DNA of 64,000 nt from Microbulbifer sp. Q7. GTDB taxonomy: Bacteria > Pseudomonadota > Gammaproteobacteria > Pseudomonadales > Cellvibrionaceae. Below are positions 41,964 to 50,073 of this stretch, piece by piece (the first letter of the stretch is position 1; each line of letters opens with the position of its first letter). The stretch spans positions 1,582,501-1,646,500 of the forward strand of contig NZ_LROY01000002.1 in the NCBI RefSeq assembly GCF_001639145.1. Reading direction: 5' to 3'. The notes beneath the pieces were generated by a model. The model made no database searches. It saw only the letters and a list, made by a program, of their open reading frames with translations, and had not been told where the DNA came from. A program made the position numbers and the translations under genes.

Positions 41964-42728
41964 TTATCTCCCCATCCAGCCACCGTCCACCAGGAGGACG
42001 CTGCCATTCATATAATTGGAAGCTTCGGAAGCCAGGAATACCACCGGCCCCTTAAAGTCTTCGGGTTGTCCCCAGCGGCCCTGGGGAATACGCGCGAGAA
42101 TGCTCGCGGCGCGCTCACTGTCTTCGCGCAGTGCCTGGGTGTTATCGGTGGCGATATAACCCGGGGCGATGGCGTTCACGTTGACACCTTTCGACGCCCA
42201 CTCGTTGGACAACGCCATAGTGATCTGACCAATGGCACCTTTACTGGCCGCATAACCCGGTACGGTAATACCACCCTGAAAGGTCAGCAGAGAGGCGGTG
42301 AAAATGATCTTGCCGGAACCCTGCGCAACCATTTCCTTGCCGATTTCACGGCTCAGAATGAACTGGGCATTCAGGTTGACTTCGATCACCTTGTCCCACA
42401 GGTCATCCCCGTGCTCCGCCGCCGGCGCACGCAGAATGGTACCGGCGTTATTGACCAGAATATCAATCTTAGCGTGTTCGCTTTTCACCTTGTCGATAAA
42501 ACCGTAAAGGGAACTGCGGTCGGAGAAATCGCACTGGTAAGGAAAGAACTGTTTGCCAACGGCCGCCACTTCGCGACCCACTGCGGAATCGTTCAGGTCC
42601 AGATTGGCGGATACGCCGATCACATCCGCTCCCGCTTCCGCCAAGGCAACGGCCATGGCTTTGCCGATCCCGCGGTTACAACCGGTCACCAGAGCTTTTT
42701 TGCCGGCAAGGCTGAATTGTTCCAACAT
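41964..42728 (-). CDS. SDR, probable 2,5-diketo-3-deoxygalactonate reductase
   Basis: A 254-residue classical short-chain dehydrogenase. The cofactor motif is [20 protein letters not shown], with NNAGT ([14 protein letters not shown]), catalytic Ser in [11 protein letters not shown] and Tyr-Lys in [11 protein letters not shown]. It resembles KduD-type sugar-acid reductases. In the known anhydrogalactose route, a reductase of this family turns 2,5-diketo-3-deoxygalactonate into 2-keto-3-deoxygluconate. It ends two bases before the aldehyde dehydrogenase gene starts, and follows the Zn-dehydrogenase that would make its substrate. The exact substrate is inferred. Confidence 0.78.
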   Translation of the reverse strand: MLEQFSLAGKKALVTGCNRGIGKAMAVALAEAGADVIGVSANLDLNDSAVGREVAAVGKQFFPYQCDFSDRSSLYGFIDKVKSEHAKIDILVNNAGTILRAPAAEHGDDLWDKVIEVNLNAQFILSREIGKEMVAQGSGKIIFTASLLTFQGGITVPGYAASKGAIGQITMALSNEWASKGVNVNAIAPGYIATDNTQALREDSERAASILARIPQGRWGQPEDFKGPVVFLASEASNYMNGSVLLVDGGWMGR

Positions 42729-42771
42729 CGTTTTACTCTCTCAATTCTATTTCGGGAATACCCAGGACAGC

Positions 42772-43803
42772 TCAGTCCTCGGCTCCACACGCAACCAGCG
42801 CCTTCATACCGGACGGGTTGCCGTCCATGGAGGCAAAGGCACTACCGATATCGTTCAGTTGCGCGACCTTGCTGATAAACGGAACCAGGTCGATCTTGCC
42901 ACTGGCAACCATGTCGATGGCCTGCTCGAAATCCTGTGCTTCGTACACACGCGCACCCACCAGCTCCAGCTCACGCCAGAAGAACTTGAACAGATCCAGC
43001 TGCGGTTTCTGGGAGTGGATGGCCACCATGCAGATGCGTCCGCGTACCGCGGCAATCTCGGTCATGGCATCGACCGCCGGCTGCACGCCGGAAACCTCAA
43101 ATACCACATCGGCGCCCTTGCCACGAGTCCAGTCTTCCACTGCCGCTTTCAGGTCCTGCTCGATGGGGTTAACCGCCAGCGCACCGGTTTTTTCCGCAAA
43201 AGCGCGGCGCTCGGGGCTGGGCTCAGAAATCATCACCTCGGCACCAATGCCGAGGGCAACCTGGGCCACCAACTGGCCGATGGGTCCACCGCCAAGAATG
43301 ACGGCCTTCTCGCCCGCTTTCAGGCGCGCGCGGGAAATATCGTGGCAAGCAACGGCCAGCGGTTCGATCAGTGCGCCCTGCTGCAAGGAGACGTTTTCCG
43401 GCAGCTTGTGCAGGGTACGGGCCTTGACGTTCCAAAAGCTCTGGAACGCACCCACAGAGTCGATGCCCATAAACTTCAGGTTATGGCAGACATGGCTGTG
43501 ACCCTCGTTACACGCCGGGCAATCGCCACAGTAGTCCAGTGGGCGCACTACAACGCGCTCACCGACGCTGTAGTCTTTTACGTTCTCACCCACCGCATCC
43601 ACAACGCCAGACATTTCATGGCCGACAACCTGCGGTGGCTTTACACGCTGATCCATCACGCCGTGATAGATATGCATGTCGGTACCACAGATACCCACAT
43701 AACCCACTTTCAGACGAACCTCATCCGCCGCCGGCGCTTCACAGCGCCCTTCTACAACTTCAAACGATTTGTTGCCGACATACTGAGCAGCTTGAGCTTG
43801 CAT
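42772..43803 (-). CDS. Zn-alcohol dehydrogenase, probable L-KDGal 5-dehydrogenase
   Basis: A 343-residue medium-chain dehydrogenase. Catalytic zinc ligands fall in GYVGICGTDMHIYHG (Cys) and VVGHEMSGVVDAVGE (His-Glu). The structural zinc cysteines are CGDCPACNEGHSHVC. The NAD loop is AVILGGGPIGQLVAQVALGI. The start at 43803 has AGGTGA six bases upstream; two upstream start codons are less well placed. In the anhydrogalactose route this step oxidises 2-keto-3-deoxy-L-galactonate at C5 so that the next enzyme can invert it to the gluconate series. The neighbourhood supports this role, but it is not proven by sequence. Confidence 0.78.
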   Translation of the reverse strand: MQAQAAQYVGNKSFEVVEGRCEAPAADEVRLKVGYVGICGTDMHIYHGVMDQRVKPPQVVGHEMSGVVDAVGENVKDYSVGERVVVRPLDYCGDCPACNEGHSHVCHNLKFMGIDSVGAFQSFWNVKARTLHKLPENVSLQQGALIEPLAVACHDISRARLKAGEKAVILGGGPIGQLVAQVALGIGAEVMISEPSPERRAFAEKTGALAVNPIEQDLKAAVEDWTRGKGADVVFEVSGVQPAVDAMTEIAAVRGRICMVAIHSQKPQLDLFKFFWRELELVGARVYEAQDFEQAIDMVASGKIDLVPFISKVAQLNDIGSAFASMDGNPSGMKALVACGAED

Positions 43804-43815
43804 GAACATCACCTA

Positions 43816-44955
43816 TTAAGAGTGCTTGACCAGGTGTGGTCGCAGCAGGGTTTCATCAAAAGTCACCCCGGTACCCGGCTCGCTGGAGGCAACAGCGCGG
43901 CCGTTTTCCAGCACGATCGGACGGGTCGTGTATTCGTCTATGGGGAAAGAGTGCACTTCCAGATAGCCCGCGTGGGGCTGGCTTGCCATCAGCGACACAT
44001 GCAATTCGTGCATTCCGTGGCTGCACACCGGCAGGTTGTGCGCGTAGGCCAGCTCAGCGACTTTCAACCATCCGGTGATACCACCGATATTGGACGCATC
44101 CGGCTGCAGGAATCCGAGCTTGGATTGCGCGATGGCATAAGTGAACTCATGCACCGTGTGCAGATTCTCACCCATCGCCAGGGGAATATTGATGGCCTCA
44201 GCAATACGGCCATACCCCGGATAGTCATCGGGGATGGTGGGCTCTTCGAACCAGGTAATATCGCAGTGATCGATGGCGCGGCCAAAGCGTACCGCCTGCT
44301 CAATGGTCATCGAGTAGTTCGCATCCACCATGAAGGTGACGTCGTCACCAATCAGCTTGCGCACCGCCTCTACCCGCGCAACATCTTCCCTGTAATTTTC
44401 CTTACCGACCTTGATCTTCACCGCGTCGAAACCGCGGGCCAGGTAGCTGGAAATATTGTCCAGCAGTTTGGTCTCGGAGAAATTCAGGTCGATACCTCCG
44501 GCATAACACTTGGTGGTATTGCCCGCACCACCAGCCACTTTCCACAGCGGTAGCTCGAGACGCTTGCAGCGCAGATCCCACAAAGCGATGTCTACCGCTG
44601 ACAGCGCAAAGCTCAGCAAACCACCGCGGCCCACATAATGTAGATGGGACTGAATGCCCTCCCAGATAGCAAGGATGTCCGACGCATCGCGGCCTTCCAG
44701 CAGCGGCTGAATGTCATCCTGTAACAGGGAGTAAATGGCACGACCACCGCGGCCGCCGGTGTAGGTGTACCCCACGCCTTCCAGGCCATCCTGGCAACGC
44801 ACACGAAACACCAGCACTTCAAAGTGGGTATGGTCACCGTGACGCGCGTCGGAGAGCACTTCCGCCAGAGGAATCTGGTAATACTCAACCTTGGTGGCAG
44901 CGATGGTGCTCGAAGACAGCAGCTCTGCGGCCTGCTCTTGTACTTCCATCAACAT
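43816..44955 (-). CDS. Enolase-superfamily enzyme, probable 3,6-anhydro-L-galactonate cycloisomerase
   Basis: A 379-residue mandelate racemase/muconate lactonising-type protein. The capping domain is residues 1-130 (IAATKVEYYQIPLAEVLSDA). In the barrel, KIKVGKENYREDV carries the Lys-x-Lys pair, FMVDANYSMTIEQ the first metal Asp, ITWFEEPTIPDDY the second (Glu) and LAMGENLHTVHEF the third (Glu). CSHGMHELHVSLMA carries a catalytic-type His. In agarolytic bacteria such an enzyme opens the anhydro ring to give 2-keto-3-deoxygalactonate. First gene of the four-gene operon, with the operator inside its promoter. The start at 44955 is one of two close ATGs. Confidence 0.82.
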   Translation of the reverse strand: MLMEVQEQAAELLSSSTIAATKVEYYQIPLAEVLSDARHGDHTHFEVLVFRVRCQDGLEGVGYTYTGGRGGRAIYSLLQDDIQPLLEGRDASDILAIWEGIQSHLHYVGRGGLLSFALSAVDIALWDLRCKRLELPLWKVAGGAGNTTKCYAGGIDLNFSETKLLDNISSYLARGFDAVKIKVGKENYREDVARVEAVRKLIGDDVTFMVDANYSMTIEQAVRFGRAIDHCDITWFEEPTIPDDYPGYGRIAEAINIPLAMGENLHTVHEFTYAIAQSKLGFLQPDASNIGGITGWLKVAELAYAHNLPVCSHGMHELHVSLMASQPHAGYLEVHSFPIDEYTTRPIVLENGRAVASSEPGTGVTFDETLLRPHLVKHS

Positions 44956-45030
44956 GGAGGAACCCCAAAATCCGTGATTTTTTATTAGCACTTCAACACT
45001 TCTAATGATTAGACCTCAATCAATGGAACC

Positions 45031-45058
45031 ATTGTATATTGTTAACAATTAACATCAA
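45031..45058 (-). promoter_or_regulatory. Promoter of the anhydrogalactose operon with operator in the spacer
   Basis: On the minus strand TTGATG (45053-45058) and TACAAT (45031-45036) form -35 and -10 elements separated by 16 bases. The perfect palindrome ATTGTTAACAAT (45038-45049) fills that spacer, the classic position for a repressor. Confidence 0.7.
45038..45049. promoter_or_regulatory. Agar-island operator, perfect copy
   Basis: ATTGTTAACAAT, a perfect 12-bp palindrome, 83 bases before the cycloisomerase start, lying between -35 and -10 elements on the minus strand. Confidence 0.75.
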
Positions 45059-45453
45059 TAAATTTTTTGCCTGCTCCGACGCGGCTCCAATCCCAGCCGC
45101 ACCCCGACTGACGTCCAGCCCAGGCTCGTAGGTGTTTCTGGAGAAGACCGCCCTCAGTGGCGAAGCCCCGGCATCCACCTGCAGACGTGAAAGCGACGCC
45201 CGGCGACCCTCGCCTCCACCGAAATCCCGTGTCCCACAGCCAGGTTTAGCGGAAGGTTTTCGAGCTGACCGGTAGTATCCGGATGCCCTGCGCCCTCAAC
45301 ATCCGAGGGACGGCAGCCCGCCGCCAGCACGCAGACCCAAAAAACCCCTGCGTATAGGAATAAAAATACTGCGAATTACGCTAAACAGAGGATTGAGGGT
45401 TTCGCGCGCTGTTACCCGGGAACAAATGATCGCTATTCTGTCTACAAGGATAT
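45059..45453. other. Gene-free stretch between operators
   Basis: No convincing gene. The interval is GC-rich in the middle (45070-45330) with AT-rich ends. It separates two operator copies that flank it, 416 bases apart. Confidence 0.6.
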
Positions 45454-45465
45454 TTTGTTAACAAT
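45454..45465. promoter_or_regulatory. Agar-island operator, upstream copy
   Basis: TTTGTTAACAAT, with TTGTTAACAA (45455-45464) a perfect 10-bp palindrome. It lies beyond the terminator of the GH50 operon and 499 bases before the cycloisomerase start, so it probably acts on the latter operon from a distance. Confidence 0.65.
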
Positions 45466-45533
45466 CTACAGTCATCCAAGACCAATGTAAATCCTTTAAT
45501 GGTATATGTCAGGCATAAACCCTTGTTTTGCCA

Positions 45534-45571
45534 ACAAAAAAAGCGCGATGCCCTTACGGACAGCGCGCTTT
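45534..45571 (-). terminator. Terminator of the permease-SDR-dgoD-GH50 operon
   Basis: AAAGCGCG and CGCGCTTT arms (45540-45547 and 45564-45571) around a 16-base loop, followed on the minus strand by a T-run; 33 bases after the GH50 stop. Confidence 0.8.
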
Positions 45572-45603
45572 CATTCATCACCCTAGGTTTGCCGCAGGCG
45601 CGT

Positions 45604-48039
45604 TTACTCTTTTTCCAACTTCACATCGCCAAAGCGCCGTTCGTAAAGTCCCTCGTGGACTTCCTTGGCCGCCTTGACTAGCTCCGCGTAAGGAACATCC
45701 GCTACCGATACAAAGCCATTGGCATAGTTCTCACCGTCGTAGGCGCGGCCGGTGATCGGGGAATCCATGTACTGGAACATATGCACACCCACAAACCAGG
45801 GGTTATCGATAAACGAGTGCATATAGTTTTTGAACATACGGCCACGGTCTTTCTGATCCGCGGAGATCACGATACCCGGGTGGAAATGCCCCTGATCGTC
45901 GGAGCCGAAGCTGAACTCACCGATCAGACTGGGCTTGTCGATTTCCGCCAGGAAATCCCACTTGGACGGCACCAGCCCTTCCTCGTAGAGGTTGTAGCTG
46001 ATGATGTCTACATTCTTGCCCGCCGCCTTGACGATTTCCGGCGGCATACCCCAGCTCGGCAGACGGGAGCCGAGATACAGGTGATTCGGAAGCACAGACT
46101 TCATCGCTTTGTTGATGGTGCCGAAGTACTGGTTGCCGTATTCAAACAACAGGGTCGCGTAATCTTCGCGCTGGGCATCGGTGGTGAGCGTGGAATCCAT
46201 GCCCTTCTCGAACGCCTCCCAGGAAGCGACGTTTTTATTCCAAGCTTTGTTCAATGCCTCAATGGTGCCGTACTTTTCTTTCACCACTTTGGTGAACGCA
46301 CCCTTGGCCGGGGTATCCGCAGCATCCCGGGACAGCGCGTTGATCACGATACCGTAGTGCAGCTCGTCGCTTTCCAGCCGACCAAAGCTCTGCTCGTTAT
46401 CGAAGAAAATACCCATGCACCAAGGGCTCGCCTGGATCTGCTCGCTTACCGCCTTCGCCGCCACGACTGAGCGCTGGTAAAAACGCGGATCGTAGGGATC
46501 AGGCACAGGATGCCAGAAATCAAAGCCACTGCTCAGTGTGCTGAACTCACCGATAATGTCCGCAAAGGCTACAAATGGAATGCGCTGCTGCTCGTAAAAA
46601 GGGTCCGCAGCCCAGTTGCCGAGGGAGGTAAAGCCCCAATCCAGCATGCGATCAACCGTTACCCTCTGCCAGGTGTCCAGATAAGACTCGGGATAGGTTT
46701 CTCCGTAGCGACGCTCGAGGTTGGCACTGTAGAAACTGAAGGTCTCGCCGTGCTTCAACGGACCGGACTGGGTTTCACGGCGGTAGCCGTAGTGATTGCC
46801 CAGCTCATCATCGTAACCCGGCAACCAGTTGAACATGTTCGCGCGGGTTTCGGAGATCAGTTCGCGTGTGGCCCAGGCTGCTTCATTGACACGGTTCAGG
46901 GGCTGATCGTCTTCCGCAATCACTTCATCGGCACTGCGCTTGGGGATCAGCGCCTGGTCGTAGTCGTAGCCGGTGATGGTGGAAGAGTTCGACAGGCGGA
47001 TAATGTCGATCCCGGTGGAGAAGTAAAGATATCCCTCTGGATCTACAATGGCCCACTTGCCGTTGACCTTTTCTGTGCGGAAATAACCGGTGGCTTCCAG
47101 TTGCGGGCCGCTCTTCCAGCCGCTGAATTTAGAGCGATCCGCGTTGGGTTTTCCGGAAAGACTGGCAAGCTCCTCCTCGACGACTTTCTTCAGCTCTTCG
47201 TCCGAGTGGATCTTGCCTTGATAGTCGACCTTGGCGTTCTGGCCGTATTTGTCCAGCAGGCCGGTGAGGAAGTTTTTATCCATCTCCGGGTTTGCGCGCA
47301 AGCGCAGATTGTCGATGGTGTACTGACGGTTGCTCAGGCTGCCATCAGAGCCAAAAGCGATCTGGGTAATACCGGACAGATCCAGTAGTTTTTTGCCCCA
47401 GAAGGAATGCAGCATGATGTCGTCGGACTGCCAGGTAGGCGGATTGGAGCGCAGGCCAGAGGCGAAGTTGAATTCGTTCTGGGCCGCCGCCTTGGGATCT
47501 TCCTGATCGTGGCCGTGCAGTTTGGCGTAGTATGTACGCGAAGTTCCGTCCGCAGGCACTACCAGGCCACGAGTATAGAAATCACCATTTTTATCGCCCA
47601 TGGTGACATCGATCTGTACCGATTCCTCGCCGTGGTTGGCCACATCAAACGCGAGGTTGAAATCCGAGAACTCGCTCCAATCCCAGGCTTCCGCCGGCTT
47701 GATGACCAGGCCGGCGCCGTTGTTATCGGCAAGGTTGAGCTTTACCTGCAGCGCTTTGCCGCCGGCACCGTCATCCACCAGGTTGGCAGTGCCATTGTTG
47801 ACCTGCACCGACCCGGGAATACCCCCGCTGTCAAAATTCTCCAGCACAAAGTCCTGCGCCAATAGATTAGAGTCTGCGCTGCTCACCGCGCTCACACTCG
47901 GTTCACTACCCTTCCGTTCGCCGGAGCAGGCGGCTAGTCCGCTCAAAGCTGCCGCGGTAATGGCGAGGCTCAACACGGAGCGCATCAGTGGCCCAGTAGT
48001 TTTTTTGGCAAAGGCTGTGGTTTCCATCGTCTCACTCAT
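45604..48039 (-). CDS. GH50 beta-agarase-like lipoprotein (copy 1)
   Basis: An 811-residue predicted lipoprotein (LSLAITAAALSGLAACSGER, lipobox LAAC). Residues about 60-260 form a carbohydrate-binding-like beta domain (NFDSGGIPGSVQVNNGTANL). The GH50 barrel follows (GYLYFSTGIDIIRLSNSSTI; WGFTSLGNWAADPFYEQQRI). The two catalytic glutamates expected for GH50 are E549 (GIFFDNEQSFGR, acid/base) and E708 (KPSLIGEFSFGSD, nucleophile). GH50 enzymes mostly release neoagarobiose from agarose or oligosaccharides. Last gene of the permease-SDR-dgoD operon. The start could also be four codons later. Confidence 0.92.
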   Translation of the reverse strand: MSETMETTAFAKKTTGPLMRSVLSLAITAAALSGLAACSGERKGSEPSVSAVSSADSNLLAQDFVLENFDSGGIPGSVQVNNGTANLVDDGAGGKALQVKLNLADNNGAGLVIKPAEAWDWSEFSDFNLAFDVANHGEESVQIDVTMGDKNGDFYTRGLVVPADGTSRTYYAKLHGHDQEDPKAAAQNEFNFASGLRSNPPTWQSDDIMLHSFWGKKLLDLSGITQIAFGSDGSLSNRQYTIDNLRLRANPEMDKNFLTGLLDKYGQNAKVDYQGKIHSDEELKKVVEEELASLSGKPNADRSKFSGWKSGPQLEATGYFRTEKVNGKWAIVDPEGYLYFSTGIDIIRLSNSSTITGYDYDQALIPKRSADEVIAEDDQPLNRVNEAAWATRELISETRANMFNWLPGYDDELGNHYGYRRETQSGPLKHGETFSFYSANLERRYGETYPESYLDTWQRVTVDRMLDWGFTSLGNWAADPFYEQQRIPFVAFADIIGEFSTLSSGFDFWHPVPDPYDPRFYQRSVVAAKAVSEQIQASPWCMGIFFDNEQSFGRLESDELHYGIVINALSRDAADTPAKGAFTKVVKEKYGTIEALNKAWNKNVASWEAFEKGMDSTLTTDAQREDYATLLFEYGNQYFGTINKAMKSVLPNHLYLGSRLPSWGMPPEIVKAAGKNVDIISYNLYEEGLVPSKWDFLAEIDKPSLIGEFSFGSDDQGHFHPGIVISADQKDRGRMFKNYMHSFIDNPWFVGVHMFQYMDSPITGRAYDGENYANGFVSVADVPYAELVKAAKEVHEGLYERRFGDVKLEKE

Positions 48040-48089
48040 TTTATTTTTTGATACTCGCCGAACGCCGTCCGGCATACGCAGTAGATTTC

Positions 48090-49244
48090 TTACCAATTGG
48101 TGTAGCTGCCATCCGGCTTGTACAACCGCGGTGCTTCCCAGAACTTGAACGACTGCTCGGCAATCATTTCCTCGTTCACATCGATACCGATGCCCGGTGC
48201 ATCCCCCACCGGATACACCCGATTTACTTCTTTCGGCCGGTTGATGAAATACTTGTCGTGATCCGACTTGTTGCTGTCGTAGGGGGCAATTTCACACCAG
48301 GACAGATTCGGTACCGCCGCACACATCTGGATGGTTGCCGCGGTACACACCGGGCCCAGCGGATCGTGGGGCATGATGTCGATGTAATGGCTTTCTGCCA
48401 TCGCGGCCACTTTCATCGCCTCGGTCAAACCGCCCACGTTGCACACGTCGATGCGGGCAAAGTTGGTAATGTCTTTTTCGATATAGGGCAGAAAATCCCA
48501 CTTGCTGGCAAACTCCTCGCCGATGGCAAAGGGTACATTCACCATGTTGCGCAGCCCCCGATAGGCCGACACCGACTGATCGCGGATCGGCTCTTCCAGA
48601 AAATCGAGCACGCCCTCCCCCAGTTTCTGGCAGAAGCTCGCGGTTTCGGCAACGGAGAGGCGGTGGTGGTAGTCGATACCGAGTACCAACTCATCCCCGA
48701 GCTCCTGACGGATTTCCTTCAGGCTTCCGGCTGCGGCGGCAATAGATTTGCGCACATCAAACGTGGTTGGCTCGGTGGGGGAACCGTGTTCGCCGGTGGT
48801 TGCGCGGATCACTTCCCAGCCCTGCTCGCGCAGCGCACGGAAATCGTCCAGCAGCGCCTGGCCCATGGGCTTGGTGGAGGTCACAAACAGTGGAATTTCA
48901 TTGCGCTGCTTGCCGCCCAGTAATTGGTAGGTCGGCACGTTCAATGCCTTGCCGGCAATATCCCACAGTGCGATATCAATCGCAGAAATCGCCGCGGTGA
49001 GTACGCGGCCGCCTTCAAAATATTGACTGCGGTACATCTCCTGCCACACGGCACCGATGTTGCGCGCATCACGACCAATCAAAAATTCACGAAAATGCTT
49101 TACCGCACCAGCGACGGCCAGTTCGCGACTGGAAAGGCCAGACTCGCCCCAGCCGTAAATGCCCGCATCGGTTTCCACCTTCACCAGACAAAGGTTACGG
49201 TGCCCTACCCAGGCGGGATACACCTTGATATCGGTAATCTTCAT
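48090..49244 (-). CDS. dgoD: D-galactonate dehydratase family protein
   Basis: A 384-residue enolase-superfamily protein that dehydrates D-galactonate to 2-keto-3-deoxygalactonate. It begins MKITDIKVYPAWVGHRNLCL and matches DgoD across its length: AISAIDIALWDIAGKALNVP, GIDYHHRLSVAETASF (metal Asp), LDFLEEPIRDQS (Glu), PFAIGEEFASKWDF (Glu) and DIMPHDPLGPVCTAATI (catalytic His). Its substrate would come from galactose oxidised by the next gene's product and hydrolysed by the SMP-30 lactonase; DgoK and DgoA then complete the route. Separated by 13 bases from the SDR gene. Confidence 0.88.
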   Translation of the reverse strand: MKITDIKVYPAWVGHRNLCLVKVETDAGIYGWGESGLSSRELAVAGAVKHFREFLIGRDARNIGAVWQEMYRSQYFEGGRVLTAAISAIDIALWDIAGKALNVPTYQLLGGKQRNEIPLFVTSTKPMGQALLDDFRALREQGWEVIRATTGEHGSPTEPTTFDVRKSIAAAAGSLKEIRQELGDELVLGIDYHHRLSVAETASFCQKLGEGVLDFLEEPIRDQSVSAYRGLRNMVNVPFAIGEEFASKWDFLPYIEKDITNFARIDVCNVGGLTEAMKVAAMAESHYIDIMPHDPLGPVCTAATIQMCAAVPNLSWCEIAPYDSNKSDHDKYFINRPKEVNRVYPVGDAPGIGIDVNEEMIAEQSFKFWEAPRLYKPDGSYTNW

Positions 49245-49257
49245 CCTTGTGCTCCGC

Positions 49258-50031
49258 TTATTTCAGATCGTCGGTGGGACACAGACTGGCACTGAGGCCG
49301 TGGTCCGCGGTGATATTGGAACCGGTCATGGCACCGGAACAGGGTGAAAGCAGGAAAGCGGCGATATGCCCTACTTCTTCCACCGTGTTGTATTTATTGT
49401 CTGCGTGCATCTTGTCGAAGGATGCCGCCAGCGCCGGATTTGCATCCGCCACTTTGGCGACCGCTTCGGTTTTGGTCAGCCCGGGGCAGAGGCTGTTTAC
49501 GCGGATGCCTTTTTTACCCAGGCTCCAGGCCATGGCGCGGGTCATGGCGACGATGGCGCCCTTGGTGGCCGCATACATCTCGTATCCCGCGACACTGGCA
49601 CCGGCGTGATTGGACGCGATATTCACAATGGCAGCACCCGCCTGCATATGACGCGCGGCCGCCTGGCACAATAGAAAAACCGAGCGCTGATTCACTTCCC
49701 ACAGGCAGTCGAGCTTATCCAGATCGAACTCGAGAAAATTTCCCTCAATGGTGACGCCCGCGTTGTTTACCAGGCCGTCGATACGGCCGAAACGCTCCAC
49801 CACCGATTCGATAAACGGCGCAATCGCCGAGGCGTCACCCACATTCAACGGCAAGTAGGCGCTTTCAAATCCGCGATCACGCAGAGTCTCCACCCGGTTA
49901 CTCGCATCGTTGATATCCGCCAGCACCACCGTGGCACCCGCCTCGGCACACACCTGTGTGATACCCCAGCCGATGCCCGCAGCGGCACCGGTGACGATAA
50001 CAACCTTCTGATCCAGCAAGGCTTTAGACAT
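49258..50031 (-). CDS. SDR, putative galactose (aldose) 1-dehydrogenase
   Basis: A 257-residue short-chain dehydrogenase. The cofactor loop is VVIVTGAAAGIGWGITQVC, LVNNAGVTIEGNF follows, then Ser in IVNIASNHAGASVAG and Tyr-Lys in YEMYAATKGAIVAM. LADINDAS after the second strand has an Asp, which favours NAD over NADP. Its place between a sugar permease and dgoD suggests it starts the oxidative galactose route by making galactonolactone; other aldose or sugar-acid substrates are possible. It is distinct from the KduD-like SDR at 41964. Confidence 0.68.
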   Translation of the reverse strand: MSKALLDQKVVIVTGAAAGIGWGITQVCAEAGATVVLADINDASNRVETLRDRGFESAYLPLNVGDASAIAPFIESVVERFGRIDGLVNNAGVTIEGNFLEFDLDKLDCLWEVNQRSVFLLCQAAARHMQAGAAIVNIASNHAGASVAGYEMYAATKGAIVAMTRAMAWSLGKKGIRVNSLCPGLTKTEAVAKVADANPALAASFDKMHADNKYNTVEEVGHIAAFLLSPCSGAMTGSNITADHGLSASLCPTDDLK

Positions 50032-50073
50032 GAAAACTTCTCACTTTATTGAGCAGTCCACCCAGGCGCGCGC

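Noticed and set aside
42553..44553. A 666-residue open frame on the plus strand over the Zn-dehydrogenase and cycloisomerase genes
   Set aside because: Antisense to two clearly recognised genes; composition (His, Gln, Arg-rich) is typical of a shadow.
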